Below are positions 34,579 to 43,323 of a stretch of 64,000 nucleotides of DNA, piece after piece. This DNA comes from Pseudobdellovibrionaceae bacterium (GTDB taxonomy: Bacteria > Bdellovibrionota > Bdellovibrionia > Bdellovibrionales > UBA1609). A model generated the notes under the pieces. The model searched no databases and was not told the DNA's origin. It saw only the letters and a list, made by a program, of their open reading frames with translations. Position numbers and translations under genes: made by a program. The DNA is taken from NCBI GenBank assembly GCA_018663505.1, contig JABJQG010000072.1:1-64000 (forward strand). The letters run 5' to 3'. Positions within the stretch are counted from its first letter, which is position 1; each line of letters starts with the position of its first letter.

Positions 34579-35016
34579 TTACCGACCTATCTCTAAGGCG
34601 CTCATTGCCATATCTTTTGATGATTGCATTGCCGAAATATTCGCCTCATATGCACGAGTCGCCTGAATCATGTTAGTCATTTCTGCCATTAAGTTAATAT
34701 TCGGATACGCCACATAACCTTTTTCATCAGCATCAGGGTGATTGGGTTCATACTTTAGAATAGGTGCTTTTCTATCTGGTATAATATCAGTAACTTGAAC
34801 ACGATTTAGATTTCTCTCAGGTAAAGCTGTAAGCACATCCCCAAATGTTTTTCCGTCTGGGATAGCCTCAAACACAACATCTTTTCTTCTGTAAGGACCA
34901 CCCTCATCAGTTCTGGTTGTATTAATATTTGCAATATTTGAAGAAATCGTATTCATTCGAGTACGCTGTGCTGTAAGTCCACTACTTGACACTCTTAGTG
35001 CTGAGGAAAAATCCAT
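34579..35016 (-). CDS. flgC: Flagellar proximal rod protein FlgC
   Basis: A 145-aa rod protein with the shared rod/hook N-terminus SGLTAQRTRMNTISSNIANINTTRT and C-terminus YPNINLMAEMTNMIQATRAYEANISAMQSSKDMAMSALEIGR. Its length is that of FlgC. The start touches the flgB stop (1-bp overlap), so translation is coupled. Confidence 0.96.
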   Translation of the reverse strand: MDFSSALRVSSSGLTAQRTRMNTISSNIANINTTRTDEGGPYRRKDVVFEAIPDGKTFGDVLTALPERNLNRVQVTDIIPDRKAPILKYEPNHPDADEKGYVAYPNINLMAEMTNMIQATRAYEANISAMQSSKDMAMSALEIGR

Positions 35017-35429
35017 TAACGACCTCCATTAGTAGCGGCATACTTTAGTGCACCTAACTTTTTATTTATTAACTGCAACGCAGCTTTATACAAAATCGTA
35101 TTTTCAGCCAACTTTGCCATTTCTTTTTCTAGGTCCACTGTATTTTTGTCGTTTGATAAATTTCCCTCTGGATTGTCGTATACATCAACCCTTACACCTG
35201 AAACTCCATCAGCCCCTACAGCTTGGTGATCAGCATGTGAAGTAGAGGCCTGTGACAAACCTTCTATATCTAAAGCCCGAGATAATGCTTTTTCAAAATC
35301 TACTTTTTTAGCTTTATAATTAGGCGTTTCTGCGTTAGCAATATTTGCTGCTGTAATGTTATTACGCATTAACCTAAAGTTTATAGAGGCCGCTAGACCT
35401 TCTGTGGTTTTATCAAAGAGTCGATTCAT
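35016..35429 (-). CDS. flgB: Flagellar proximal rod protein FlgB
   Basis: A 137-aa rod protein. The conserved N-terminal stretch INFRLMRNNITAANIANAETPNYKAKKVDFE and the C-terminal KEMAKLAENTILYKAALQLINKKLGALKYA are both present. Its first 17 bp overlap the end of the sigma-54 activator gene, an arrangement that binds regulator and structural gene expression together. Confidence 0.95.
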   Translation of the reverse strand: MNRLFDKTTEGLAASINFRLMRNNITAANIANAETPNYKAKKVDFEKALSRALDIEGLSQASTSHADHQAVGADGVSGVRVDVYDNPEGNLSNDKNTVDLEKEMAKLAENTILYKAALQLINKKLGALKYAATNGGR

Positions 35430-36387
35430 GAAATTGCCCTTGTTTATATTCGTTAATTTTATTTCGCAATGTCCGAATGCTAATCCCTAAGAGTCTTGCA
35501 GCTTGAGTTCTATTTTGTAGTGTATGATCTAAAGTTTTTAAAATAAGCTTTTTTTCAGCTTCTGCCACTGTCATCCCTGGTGTGAGATCTACTGTCTTCA
35601 CTTCAGGTACTGCCGCTACCATTCTAGCGTTGTCGTGTATTTGAATATCTTGAGCTAAAATTTCTGGTCCGTGTGACAATAACACTGCTCTCTCGATCAC
35701 ATTTTGCAGTTGCCTTACATTTCCTGGCCAAGTGTAACCTATGAGTTTCTTCTTCGCCCCTTCAGATAATGTTTTAGTACAAGTTCCATTTTCTTTTGTG
35801 GAAACTTCCATAAACCTTTCACCAATAAGTAAAATATCTCGTTTTCTTTCTCTTAATGCAGGTATAACTAGTGGGATAACATTTAATCGGTAATAAAGAT
35901 CTTCTCTGAACTTATTCGCATTAACTAAATCCATTAAATTTTTGTTCGAAGTTGCTATGATACGAATGTTAATTTTTTGTGTATTAATAGCGCCAAGCCG
36001 TTGCACCTCATTTTCTTGTAAAACACGCAGCAACTTTGCCTGTAAAATCATTGGCATTTCACTAATCTCATCTAATAAAAAAGTACCATCGTTTGCTGCT
36101 TCAAATTTACCAATTTTTGTTTTATCAGCTCCTGTAAATGCACCTTTCTCGTACCCAAACAGTTCACTTTCTAATAAGTTTTCGGGAACAGCTGCGCAAT
36201 TTATCGCAACAAATGGTTTATTCGAACGCTGACTTTTTGAATGGATATAACGAGCAATCAGTTCTTTCCCTGTGCCGCTTTCACCAAATACTAAAATTGA
36301 GGCTCTTGACGAGGCAATACTCTTAGCCATATTTAAAAGTTCTTTCATTCGAGAATCATAAGCATGAATGATATTATAGTTCTTCAT
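35413..36387 (-). CDS. Receiver-less sigma-54 activator of flagellar genes
   Basis: A 324-aa enhancer-binding protein that consists only of the AAA+ domain and a Fis-type helix-turn-helix. Walker A GESGTGKE is at 35-42, the sigma-54 loop GAFTGA at 82-87, Walker B FLLDEISEM near 103-111, and the DNA-binding end reads RTQAARLLGISIRTLRNKINEY. FleQ/FlrA-type and FlgR/FlrC-type regulators normally have an N-terminal regulatory or receiver domain, which is missing here. It is the second gene of the flagellar operon, whose own promoter is sigma-54 type, so autoactivation is likely. GAGGT precedes the ATG. Confidence 0.92.
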   Translation of the reverse strand: MKNYNIIHAYDSRMKELLNMAKSIASSRASILVFGESGTGKELIARYIHSKSQRSNKPFVAINCAAVPENLLESELFGYEKGAFTGADKTKIGKFEAANDGTFLLDEISEMPMILQAKLLRVLQENEVQRLGAINTQKINIRIIATSNKNLMDLVNANKFREDLYYRLNVIPLVIPALRERKRDILLIGERFMEVSTKENGTCTKTLSEGAKKKLIGYTWPGNVRQLQNVIERAVLLSHGPEILAQDIQIHDNARMVAAVPEVKTVDLTPGMTVAEAEKKLILKTLDHTLQNRTQAARLLGISIRTLRNKINEYKQGQFHESTL

Positions 36388-36389
36388 TA

Positions 36390-39203
36390 TTACCTCTGTT
36401 TTGTTTTTGACATTGCTGGAATACGATTAATATATTTTTTATAATTATTCTGCCATTTTTTATGTTCAATTTTTTCATTAGCTAAACTTTGATAATAATT
36501 TGATGAATCCTGTCCTAACTTTGCCCAAAGTTTTTCAGCACCACGTACATCACCTCTATCAAATAGTATTTTTCCAACTTTATATCTATAACGATCCATT
36601 GGTCTTTTCTTTTCAAACTTCTCAAGTAACTCGGAGTATACTTCCACTGAAGAAATAGACTTTCTTTGTTTGAAAAGAGCGTCACCTTTTGTTATTAAAG
36701 CTTTTTCAATAATCTGAGGGTCTATTTCTTGTTTGTTATTATCAATAATTTTTGATGCAGTAATTTCTGATAACAAATAATCTTTATTAGCTAAATACAG
36801 TTCAGCTAATTCTAAATAAGCAGGCATCAATAATTTTTTGTCGCCATCCCATTGCTTGATACTTTTTTTCATATATTCAATTGCCATTTTGTTTTGACCT
36901 TGAGCTTTGTATATTTTAGCAGCTACTGTGACCAACTCAATGCGTAATTCTTCTGTAAGTTTTGCTTTATTTTTTATTTTTTTAATTGAATTATATGCTT
37001 TAGCATAATTTCTTAAATGAAAATTTACATTCGCTAGCCTTAGATAAAGCTCCTCTTGAGTTGGAAGATGTTCATTAACCTTTCGCTCAAGACCCTCTTT
37101 AGTCCCTTCAATTTTTTTAATTTTCCTCAATGTTTCTGTGTATATTTTTTCTGAATCGGTAAATACACCAGCCAATTCGTAAGATCGACCTAAGAAAAAA
37201 TTAACATCATATCGTTCAACTTTTCTCAACCATGTGGTAGAATATTTACCAAATACTTTTAGAACGTCCACAAAGTGCTTATCATTTACTTTTTCATTTA
37301 AACTATCAGCAATATTGTTCACAATTTTTGTTCTAAAAAAGTTGAGATTTGTAGATGTGGGATTTTTTTGATAATAGCTTACTAAGTAATTAATTGATTT
37401 ATCATATTCCTTACGTCTTCTAAATCCGTCTGTGATCATTAGTGTAATAAATTCTTTTATTTTTGGAAGATTGATTTCTTCCTTGTACCTCTCTAACTCT
37501 TCTAAGGATTGTGTTAATTCCTTTTCTCCCATACCTTCCATTTGAGTACTTAGCAGCCTTATCCTAGATATTTTTCCACCTTGATGCTTTTGAAATCTAA
37601 AGTAACTTTCCAAATACGCGCCTTTTATTTTATCATCATTAACACCAAGAATTTCAAGAACCTCACCTACTCTAGTCATTGCATATGCATTATGATCATG
37701 ACGTGGAAAATAATTAAGATAATGTATGTAATTAGCTAAAGAATCTTGGAATTTTCCTTTCCAAAAGTATGACTCGGCTAGATTATAATTTGCATTTGGA
37801 AAAATTGTTTTAAACTTTGGATATGTCTTCAAAGCTAACTCATAGAATTCTATGGATTTGTCAAATTTTCTTTGTTGAAAGTAAACATCCCCTTTTCTAT
37901 AAATGGCTTCAATTTTTGACTTTTCATCTTGATATGAAGTAATTATATCTTCATATATTTTCAAAGCCTCTTCTTCTTTGTTAAGCATTAAGTATCCTTC
38001 TGCTATAGCAAATTTTGCTTGATCTCTTTTTTTAGAATTTGGATATTTTTCTATAAAATTTTGAAAATATTGAATTATATTTAAAGTATCTTTACGCTCC
38101 AACGCAGCATAGCTTAACAACATTTCAGTTCTCTGTGCTAAAACTGAACTTGGAAAATCCTTTAAAATTGCCTGATATAATTTTGTAGCTGTTTCATAGT
38201 GATAATTATGCTTAGTTGAGAGCCATAAGTTAAAATGAACATCAGCAGCCATGTAATGCACTATTTCCTTATACTCAGAATCTTTATATGTTTTCGTATA
38301 GTATTCATAAGTTTTCAAAAATACCGCATATCGACCCCTTTTAAAGAGTTCCAAAAGTAGTCGAGCTTCTTTATTTTCTTTTGTAGACTTTGCCTTAATT
38401 GCATATTCTGGTGGGTACTTCAAAAGACTCTTTAGTTTGTTTACACTCATTTTCAGCATAGGAAATCGAATATATATATTTTGCTTACTTGCAATGATTG
38501 ATTCTTCATTAATCTCATAACTTTTAATTTTAAAACGATTAAAATGAGGATCCCCACCATCAAATGAACCACCAAGCATATATCCATTGTCAGAATTAAT
38601 TTTTTCTGTCTTAGTCTGAACCGGTTCCTCCCGTGGATCAGGATTCGCATTTAAAACTTCGTTGCCAGCAGGTGCCCTCGCTGCTTTACTTTCAAGTTTT
38701 TTGTAACTTTTTTGATTATATGATTTTGGCAAATTTGTAATAGACTTCTGTTTCTGTGCTTTTTTGATTTTGTTTAAAACTAATTTTTCTTGTTCTTTTA
38801 TTGCTTTATCTTTATCTTGGTCTACATAATAGTCTACAATTAACCTAGAAGGATCGTCCGTTAAGTAGTCAAACAAACTGATGTTATTCTGATTAAAATG
38901 AATGGTTAATGTATCAGTTCTACTTTTTGTATCTCGTGAAATTTCAATCTTTTGAATAAACCTATCTGACCATGTTAATAACTTTGTTCTACTTAATTGA
39001 TCTAAATAGGGTAGGTTCATTTTTACTGTTTTTGTATTAACTCTTTTTACTTCATATTTCCAATTTTGACGACCACTGCATTCCACATGCGAAACTTCAG
39101 CCATTCTCGATACATTACAATTTATTTCTTGAGCATAAACTACACTCTTCCCTATGATGATGGTCATGCAAAAAACCACTAGACCTTTAGCCCAACTATT
39201 CAT
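36390..39203 (-). CDS. Large exported TPR protein heading the flagellar operon
   Basis: A 937-aa protein. I chose the ATG at 39203 because it opens a signal peptide (MNSWAKGLVVFCMTIIIGKSVVYA); an in-frame start at 39302 lies upstream of the sigma-54 promoter and is rejected. Residues about 25-130 look like an AMIN-type domain (INCNVSRMAEVSHVEC...LIVDYYVD). A Lys-rich linker follows, then about 600 residues of TPR-type helical repeats (for example AIAEGYLMLNKEEEALKIYEDII). It is probably periplasmic and could act as a scaffold for flagellar or peptidoglycan assembly. Not a known core flagellar part. It ends 3 nt before the activator gene. Confidence 0.8.
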   Translation of the reverse strand: MNSWAKGLVVFCMTIIIGKSVVYAQEINCNVSRMAEVSHVECSGRQNWKYEVKRVNTKTVKMNLPYLDQLSRTKLLTWSDRFIQKIEISRDTKSRTDTLTIHFNQNNISLFDYLTDDPSRLIVDYYVDQDKDKAIKEQEKLVLNKIKKAQKQKSITNLPKSYNQKSYKKLESKAARAPAGNEVLNANPDPREEPVQTKTEKINSDNGYMLGGSFDGGDPHFNRFKIKSYEINEESIIASKQNIYIRFPMLKMSVNKLKSLLKYPPEYAIKAKSTKENKEARLLLELFKRGRYAVFLKTYEYYTKTYKDSEYKEIVHYMAADVHFNLWLSTKHNYHYETATKLYQAILKDFPSSVLAQRTEMLLSYAALERKDTLNIIQYFQNFIEKYPNSKKRDQAKFAIAEGYLMLNKEEEALKIYEDIITSYQDEKSKIEAIYRKGDVYFQQRKFDKSIEFYELALKTYPKFKTIFPNANYNLAESYFWKGKFQDSLANYIHYLNYFPRHDHNAYAMTRVGEVLEILGVNDDKIKGAYLESYFRFQKHQGGKISRIRLLSTQMEGMGEKELTQSLEELERYKEEINLPKIKEFITLMITDGFRRRKEYDKSINYLVSYYQKNPTSTNLNFFRTKIVNNIADSLNEKVNDKHFVDVLKVFGKYSTTWLRKVERYDVNFFLGRSYELAGVFTDSEKIYTETLRKIKKIEGTKEGLERKVNEHLPTQEELYLRLANVNFHLRNYAKAYNSIKKIKNKAKLTEELRIELVTVAAKIYKAQGQNKMAIEYMKKSIKQWDGDKKLLMPAYLELAELYLANKDYLLSEITASKIIDNNKQEIDPQIIEKALITKGDALFKQRKSISSVEVYSELLEKFEKKRPMDRYRYKVGKILFDRGDVRGAEKLWAKLGQDSSNYYQSLANEKIEHKKWQNNYKKYINRIPAMSKTKQR

Positions 39204-39262
39204 TGTGTGTGTCCGTACTTTTGTCCAATATATTATTAATAAATCCATATACATATTTAATA

Positions 39263-39279
39263 AGCAGAAAGGGTGCCAA
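39263..39279 (-). promoter_or_regulatory. Sigma-54 promoter of the flagellar operon
   Basis: The minus strand reads TTGGCACC (39279-39272), four bases (CTTT counted from the -24 block), then CTGCT (39267-39263): a near-perfect -24/-12 element with exact GG-to-GC spacing. Transcription would start near 39251, about 48 nt before the ATG at 39203. A 10-bp perfect inverted repeat (39241-39250 with 39285-39294) encloses the promoter. Confidence 0.85.
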
Positions 39280-39452
39280 CTCTTATATGGATTTTTTTGC
39301 ACCCTGAACGTTTTTACCTATTGTAATCTTGTCGCCCTGACAAAGTTATGACATTCACCTTAGTCCTACCTATGAAAGTCCAAACTCATTCAGTTAAACA
39401 CAGTTATTACAGTTTTTAACCGATACCCATTAGAGAATGTTATAGGAGCAAC

Positions 39453-39953
39453 ATGGTAAAACACAAAATTCTCATTCTAATTCTTCTGCTTATTGGTTTC
39501 GCCAACCCTTCATGTATATCTATGTCTGTACCAGAATCAAAAAGAGTTATGTCAGAAGATGTTGCCTTTATTAATCCTATGGTTCCCTATAACAAAGAAG
39601 ACGATAACAGCATTGACCATATTTGGAGAAACCCCACTAATGGTAACTCAATTTCTTATATTTCAAACTGCAAAGAGCAGGACGAAGTAAACATTGAGCA
39701 TCTTTACTCTGAGCTTTTTAACTCTGTGGAAAAAAGCAAAGAGGTTAAGAAAGAATATTTTACATTTAATAATCGCAGAGCGATTAAGTCTTATATTGTA
39801 GGCGACATAGATGGAATCAATACTCATATAAGTTTTGTCATTTTTAAAAAAAATAAATGTAGTTATGTGCTCTCTCAAATTGCAATAAAGAAGACGTATA
39901 CAACTGATATCAAGTACTTTAATTCCTTTGTAAAGGGGTTTAAGGCTCCATGA
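39453..39953 (+). CDS. Predicted lipoprotein heading the mla operon
   Basis: A 166-aa protein with a hydrophobic leader (ILILILLLIGFANPSC) whose Cys could be lipidated, though ANPSC is a poor lipobox. The mature part has two more Cys and reads like a small alpha/beta domain (SYISNCKEQDEVNIEHLYSEL...FTFNNRRAIKSYIVG). Family unknown. Its stop overlaps the mlaE start (ATGA), so it is made together with the Mla transporter and may be an accessory lipid-transport lipoprotein. GGAG lies 7 nt upstream of the ATG. Confidence 0.78.
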   Translation: MVKHKILILILLLIGFANPSCISMSVPESKRVMSEDVAFINPMVPYNKEDDNSIDHIWRNPTNGNSISYISNCKEQDEVNIEHLYSELFNSVEKSKEVKKEYFTFNNRRAIKSYIVGDIDGINTHISFVIFKKNKCSYVLSQIAIKKTYTTDIKYFNSFVKGFKAP

Positions 39954-40753
39954 ATCAAATAAAGCAGCTAAAACTTTATTTCATAAGCAACGATACATAT
40001 TTAAATGTATTTGGTGGATCCTATCATTTATTAAGAGAAACTATTAAATCAATGATCCATAAACCATTGCCGTACCATTTAATAATGGATCAGGTCTATC
40101 AAATTGGCCTAAGGTCACTACCACTTGTTCTCATCACAATTTTAAGTATTGGTATGGTTATGGCCCTTCAATTTGGAATTGGCCTTGAAAAATTTGGTGG
40201 CAAAATCTATGTACCAAAAATTGTCTCTCTTTCAATTATCAGAGAATTAGGACCTGTTTTTACCGGCATTATGGTTGCTGCAAGAATTGGGTCTGGTATA
40301 ACTTCTGAAATTGGATCCATGGTTGTTACTGAACAAATAGATGCCATGCGAGCCCTAGGCACATCACCCATTCGTAGAATAGTTTTACCTCGAATCATTG
40401 GATGCTTTATTGCCCTGCCTATTCTGGCTGTATTCGCAAACTCAATCGGAGTTATTGGCGGCCTCATTGTTGGAGTCAATGACTTAGGGATTGACCCTTT
40501 ATTTTATATGCAAAAAGTATATGCCACAATTAAGCTACCTGATTATATTACTGGGTTAGTTAAAACCTTATTTTTTTCCTTTATGATTTCAATTCCTGCT
40601 TGTTATTTTGGCCTAAACATTAAAGGTGGAACTAAGGGCGTAGGTAAGGCCACAACACAATCCGTGGTATTCTCATCTATAACAATAATGATCGCAGACT
40701 ATGTATTAACTAAAGCTTTATGGGTAATGGAACAATGGGCATCATCGATGTAA
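39950..40753 (+). CDS. mlaE: MlaE-family ABC permease
   Basis: A 267-aa inner-membrane permease of the Mla phospholipid transporter. Five or six hydrophobic helices and the family stretch ELGPVFTGIMVAARIGSGITSEIGSMVVTEQIDAMRALG identify it. A longer N-terminal amphipathic region precedes the first helix. The ATPase gene overlaps its end by 19 bp, and the MCE subunit follows, giving the usual E-F-D order. Confidence 0.95.
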   Translation: MNQIKQLKLYFISNDTYLNVFGGSYHLLRETIKSMIHKPLPYHLIMDQVYQIGLRSLPLVLITILSIGMVMALQFGIGLEKFGGKIYVPKIVSLSIIRELGPVFTGIMVAARIGSGITSEIGSMVVTEQIDAMRALGTSPIRRIVLPRIIGCFIALPILAVFANSIGVIGGLIVGVNDLGIDPLFYMQKVYATIKLPDYITGLVKTLFFSFMISIPACYFGLNIKGGTKGVGKATTQSVVFSSITIMIADYVLTKALWVMEQWASSM

Positions 40754-41466
40754 AAAATTTTGAAAAATCCTTTAAGGGCCGGAACATCCATAAAGATGTC
40801 ACTTTTACTGTTAATAAAGGAGAGTGTCTAGGCCTTGTTGGGGGTTCCGGTTCAGGAAAAAGTGTGCTTTTAAAAAGCCTAATAGGCTTGATTAAACCTG
40901 ATGCTGGTGAAATATTAATAGATGGTGAGCTTATCAACTCATTTGACGACGACGACCTTAGACGTTTACGCCAAAAAGTAGCTTATGTTTTTCAAAATGG
41001 AGCTCTTTTTGACTCAATGGACATCTATGAGAACCTTGCTTATCCCCTAAGAGCACATACCGATTTTTCTGAAGATAAAATTAAAGAAAAAATAGAGAGA
41101 ATTCTTGAATTACTTGGGCTAGAAAGTATCTGTCACATATTACCCTCTCAACTCTCTGGGGGTATGCAAAAACGAGTGGGACTAGCGCGATCGATCATAT
41201 TAGAACCAGATGTTATCCTGTACGACGAACCCACCGCAGGATTAGATCCTTTCAATACAAAAAACATTCAAGACATTATCTTAAGGCTAAAAGCCACAGG
41301 AGTAACTTCAATTTTCGTATCACACGACGTACCTTCGGCTCTCATTGTGTGTGACCGCTTAGCACTACTATCAGAAGGACAAATCGTTCTATGCGAGTCT
41401 GTGGATAATATTAATAATAATCCCAACTCTCACATTCATAAATTTTTAAACGGTGAAGAGATTTAA
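40735..41466 (+). CDS. mlaF: MlaF-family ABC ATPase
   Basis: A 243-aa ATPase: Walker A GGSGSGKS, Q-loop FQNGALF, signature LSGGMQKRVGLAR, Walker B VILYDEPTAGLD and His switch FVSHD. GGMQKR is the form found in Mla/Ttg2 ATPases. I chose the ATG at 40735 because GGA precedes it closely; an in-frame ATG at 40720 is also possible. Both starts lie inside mlaE, so expression is coupled. Confidence 0.95.
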   Translation: MGIIDVKNFEKSFKGRNIHKDVTFTVNKGECLGLVGGSGSGKSVLLKSLIGLIKPDAGEILIDGELINSFDDDDLRRLRQKVAYVFQNGALFDSMDIYENLAYPLRAHTDFSEDKIKEKIERILELLGLESICHILPSQLSGGMQKRVGLARSIILEPDVILYDEPTAGLDPFNTKNIQDIILRLKATGVTSIFVSHDVPSALIVCDRLALLSEGQIVLCESVDNINNNPNSHIHKFLNGEEI

Positions 41467-41483
41467 CTAAGGAAGCAAAGACT

Positions 41484-42299
41484 ATGGAAACAGCTAAAAA
41501 TGAAGTTAAAGTTGGGTTATTTGTACTTGCCGGAATTATTATTCTCTCCATCTCTGTTTTACTTCTTGGTGGGGATCAAGTTTTTTTTAAAAACTACATC
41601 TCTCTAAATGTGAAGTTTAAAGAAACTCAAGGATTAGCAAAAGGCAGTGTTGTGAGCTTGTCTGGAATAGTTATAGGAAATGTTAAACGTATTCACTTTG
41701 ACCACAGTTCTGATTCTCCAGAGATTTCTGTGGAAATTGCCATTGAAGAAGCTTATGTCCCTTTGATTAAAGCAGACAGCGTGGCATCTATTAAAACCAA
41801 AGGGGCCTTAGGAGACAAGTACATATTTCTTTCCACAGGCTCAACAGATGCCCTCCCAATACAAGAAAATCAGACTATCAAAGTTTCACAGGAAGGTGAT
41901 TTATTAGATATTATCTCTAACAGCGGATCCGAAGTAAAAAATGTCTTTGAAATCATATCTGAGATCAAATTTTTAATGCAGTCAATTAATGAAAATAATA
42001 ATCCCAAAGAAATTATGAGTAATATCAAAGAAACTACGCACCACCTTAATGCTACCGTTATTGAAACAAAAAAGTTTGTTAAGTACCTAAACTCTAATAC
42101 CAAGACTATCAAAAAATTAGATTCCATCTTAGATAAAATTGATAATGGACAAGGGACCTTAGGTGCGCTAGTAAATGACCCTGTGATACACAGAAAACTA
42201 GTTAAATTACTTGGTGGAAATCCAAATACTAAATTTTTAAAACCCCTCATCCGTAAAACTATCGAGAGTCATGATAAATCACTGAAAGATAAGCGATAA
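41484..42299 (+). CDS. mlaD: MlaD-family MCE protein
   Basis: A 271-aa protein with one N-terminal transmembrane helix (VGLFVLAGIIILSISVLLLGG) and a periplasmic MCE domain (VKFKETQGLAKGSVVSLSGIVIGNVKRI... GDKYIFLSTGS). A helical C-terminal tail follows (NNPKEIMSNIKETTHHLNATVIE). It should bind phospholipid and feed the MlaEF transporter. Its stop overlaps the start of the cation efflux gene by 1 bp. Confidence 0.93.
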   Translation: METAKNEVKVGLFVLAGIIILSISVLLLGGDQVFFKNYISLNVKFKETQGLAKGSVVSLSGIVIGNVKRIHFDHSSDSPEISVEIAIEEAYVPLIKADSVASIKTKGALGDKYIFLSTGSTDALPIQENQTIKVSQEGDLLDIISNSGSEVKNVFEIISEIKFLMQSINENNNPKEIMSNIKETTHHLNATVIETKKFVKYLNSNTKTIKKLDSILDKIDNGQGTLGALVNDPVIHRKLVKLLGGNPNTKFLKPLIRKTIESHDKSLKDKR

Positions 42300-43303
42300 T
42301 GTCCCAGGAAATTAAAGATAGTTCTTTTAAAGCCGTAGTCGCCGCCATCTTAGGTAACGGTGTCATCACTGTTTTAAAGTTTATTGGTTGGGTATTTACA
42401 GCCAGCCCCTCTATGTTAGCGGAATCCATACATTCACTGGCAGATACAAGTAATCAACTTCTTCTCTATGTAGGTATAAAACATAGTCGCTGGGGCCCCA
42501 CCAAGGAATTCCCATGGGGGCGAAGCAACGCAAGGTACGTATGGAACCTAGCTTCAGCTATTGGTGTGTTCTTTCTAGGATTTGGTGTCACCACTTATCA
42601 CGGGGTAAGCTCTCTAATTCATCACCAGCAAATCCAACAATCATGGAACATATGGATTATTGCCATATTGGTTTTCTCTTTTTTCCTAGAAGGTTATGTT
42701 TTTCTAATCGCATATAAAGGCATCATTGAAGAAAAAGGGAAAATGAGCCTATCTGAATATATTAGAAAAGGGGATAATCCAACCACTGTTGCTGTTTTAC
42801 TTGAAGATGGTGTTGCTGTACTCGGTATTACAATGGCTTTCATAGGCATTGGCCTTAGCCACTACTTCCAATCATCTATTCCTGATGCTATCGCATCCAT
42901 TTTTATTGGTGTTTTAATGGGTTGCCTAGCCATTGTATTGGCCTATTCCAATGGCCGATTACTCATTGGTGTCTCTGCACACCCTGAAAGTGTAGATAAA
43001 ATGCAAGAATTCATGGAAGCTCTCCATTACGTAGAGAAAGTAACCAGTATAAAAACTGAGGTTATGGGACCCAATCAAATTCATTTGGTTGCAGAAGTAG
43101 AGTTTCATGGTGGTTTTTTTATTGATCGTGATCAACTGGTAAAAGAGGCTAAGCAAATTCGTTCTGGTGATGACCCCCTTCCCATTCTGGTTAATACAGC
43201 AGAAAGAACTGTACGAATAGTGGGGCAGGTGATTAATCAGCTGGAAAAAGAGCTCTATATTGAGTTCCCAGAGCTCAAACTCATTGAACTTGAAGTAAAT
43301 TAA
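42299..43303 (+). CDS. Cation diffusion facilitator (metal efflux) protein
   Basis: A 334-aa inner-membrane transporter. The metal-binding signature AESIHSLADTSNQLLL (HX3D type) lies in the second membrane helix, followed by EFPWGRSNARYVWNL, and a second site lies further on (LLEDGVAVLG). Family members usually export Zn, Fe, Mn or Co; the metal cannot be told here. The C-terminal domain is cytoplasmic (VDKMQEFMEALHYVEKVTSIKTEVMG). It is translationally linked to mlaD, which may be only a matter of shared promoter. Confidence 0.88.
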   Translation: MSQEIKDSSFKAVVAAILGNGVITVLKFIGWVFTASPSMLAESIHSLADTSNQLLLYVGIKHSRWGPTKEFPWGRSNARYVWNLASAIGVFFLGFGVTTYHGVSSLIHHQQIQQSWNIWIIAILVFSFFLEGYVFLIAYKGIIEEKGKMSLSEYIRKGDNPTTVAVLLEDGVAVLGITMAFIGIGLSHYFQSSIPDAIASIFIGVLMGCLAIVLAYSNGRLLIGVSAHPESVDKMQEFMEALHYVEKVTSIKTEVMGPNQIHLVAEVEFHGGFFIDRDQLVKEAKQIRSGDDPLPILVNTAERTVRIVGQVINQLEKELYIEFPELKLIELEVN

Positions 43304-43323
43304 GTTTAGTCTAATAAATAGGC

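Noticed and set aside
36390-39302. Longer version of the TPR protein starting at 39302
   Set aside because: Its first 33 codons cover the sigma-54 promoter and precede the signal peptide, so they cannot be on that transcript.
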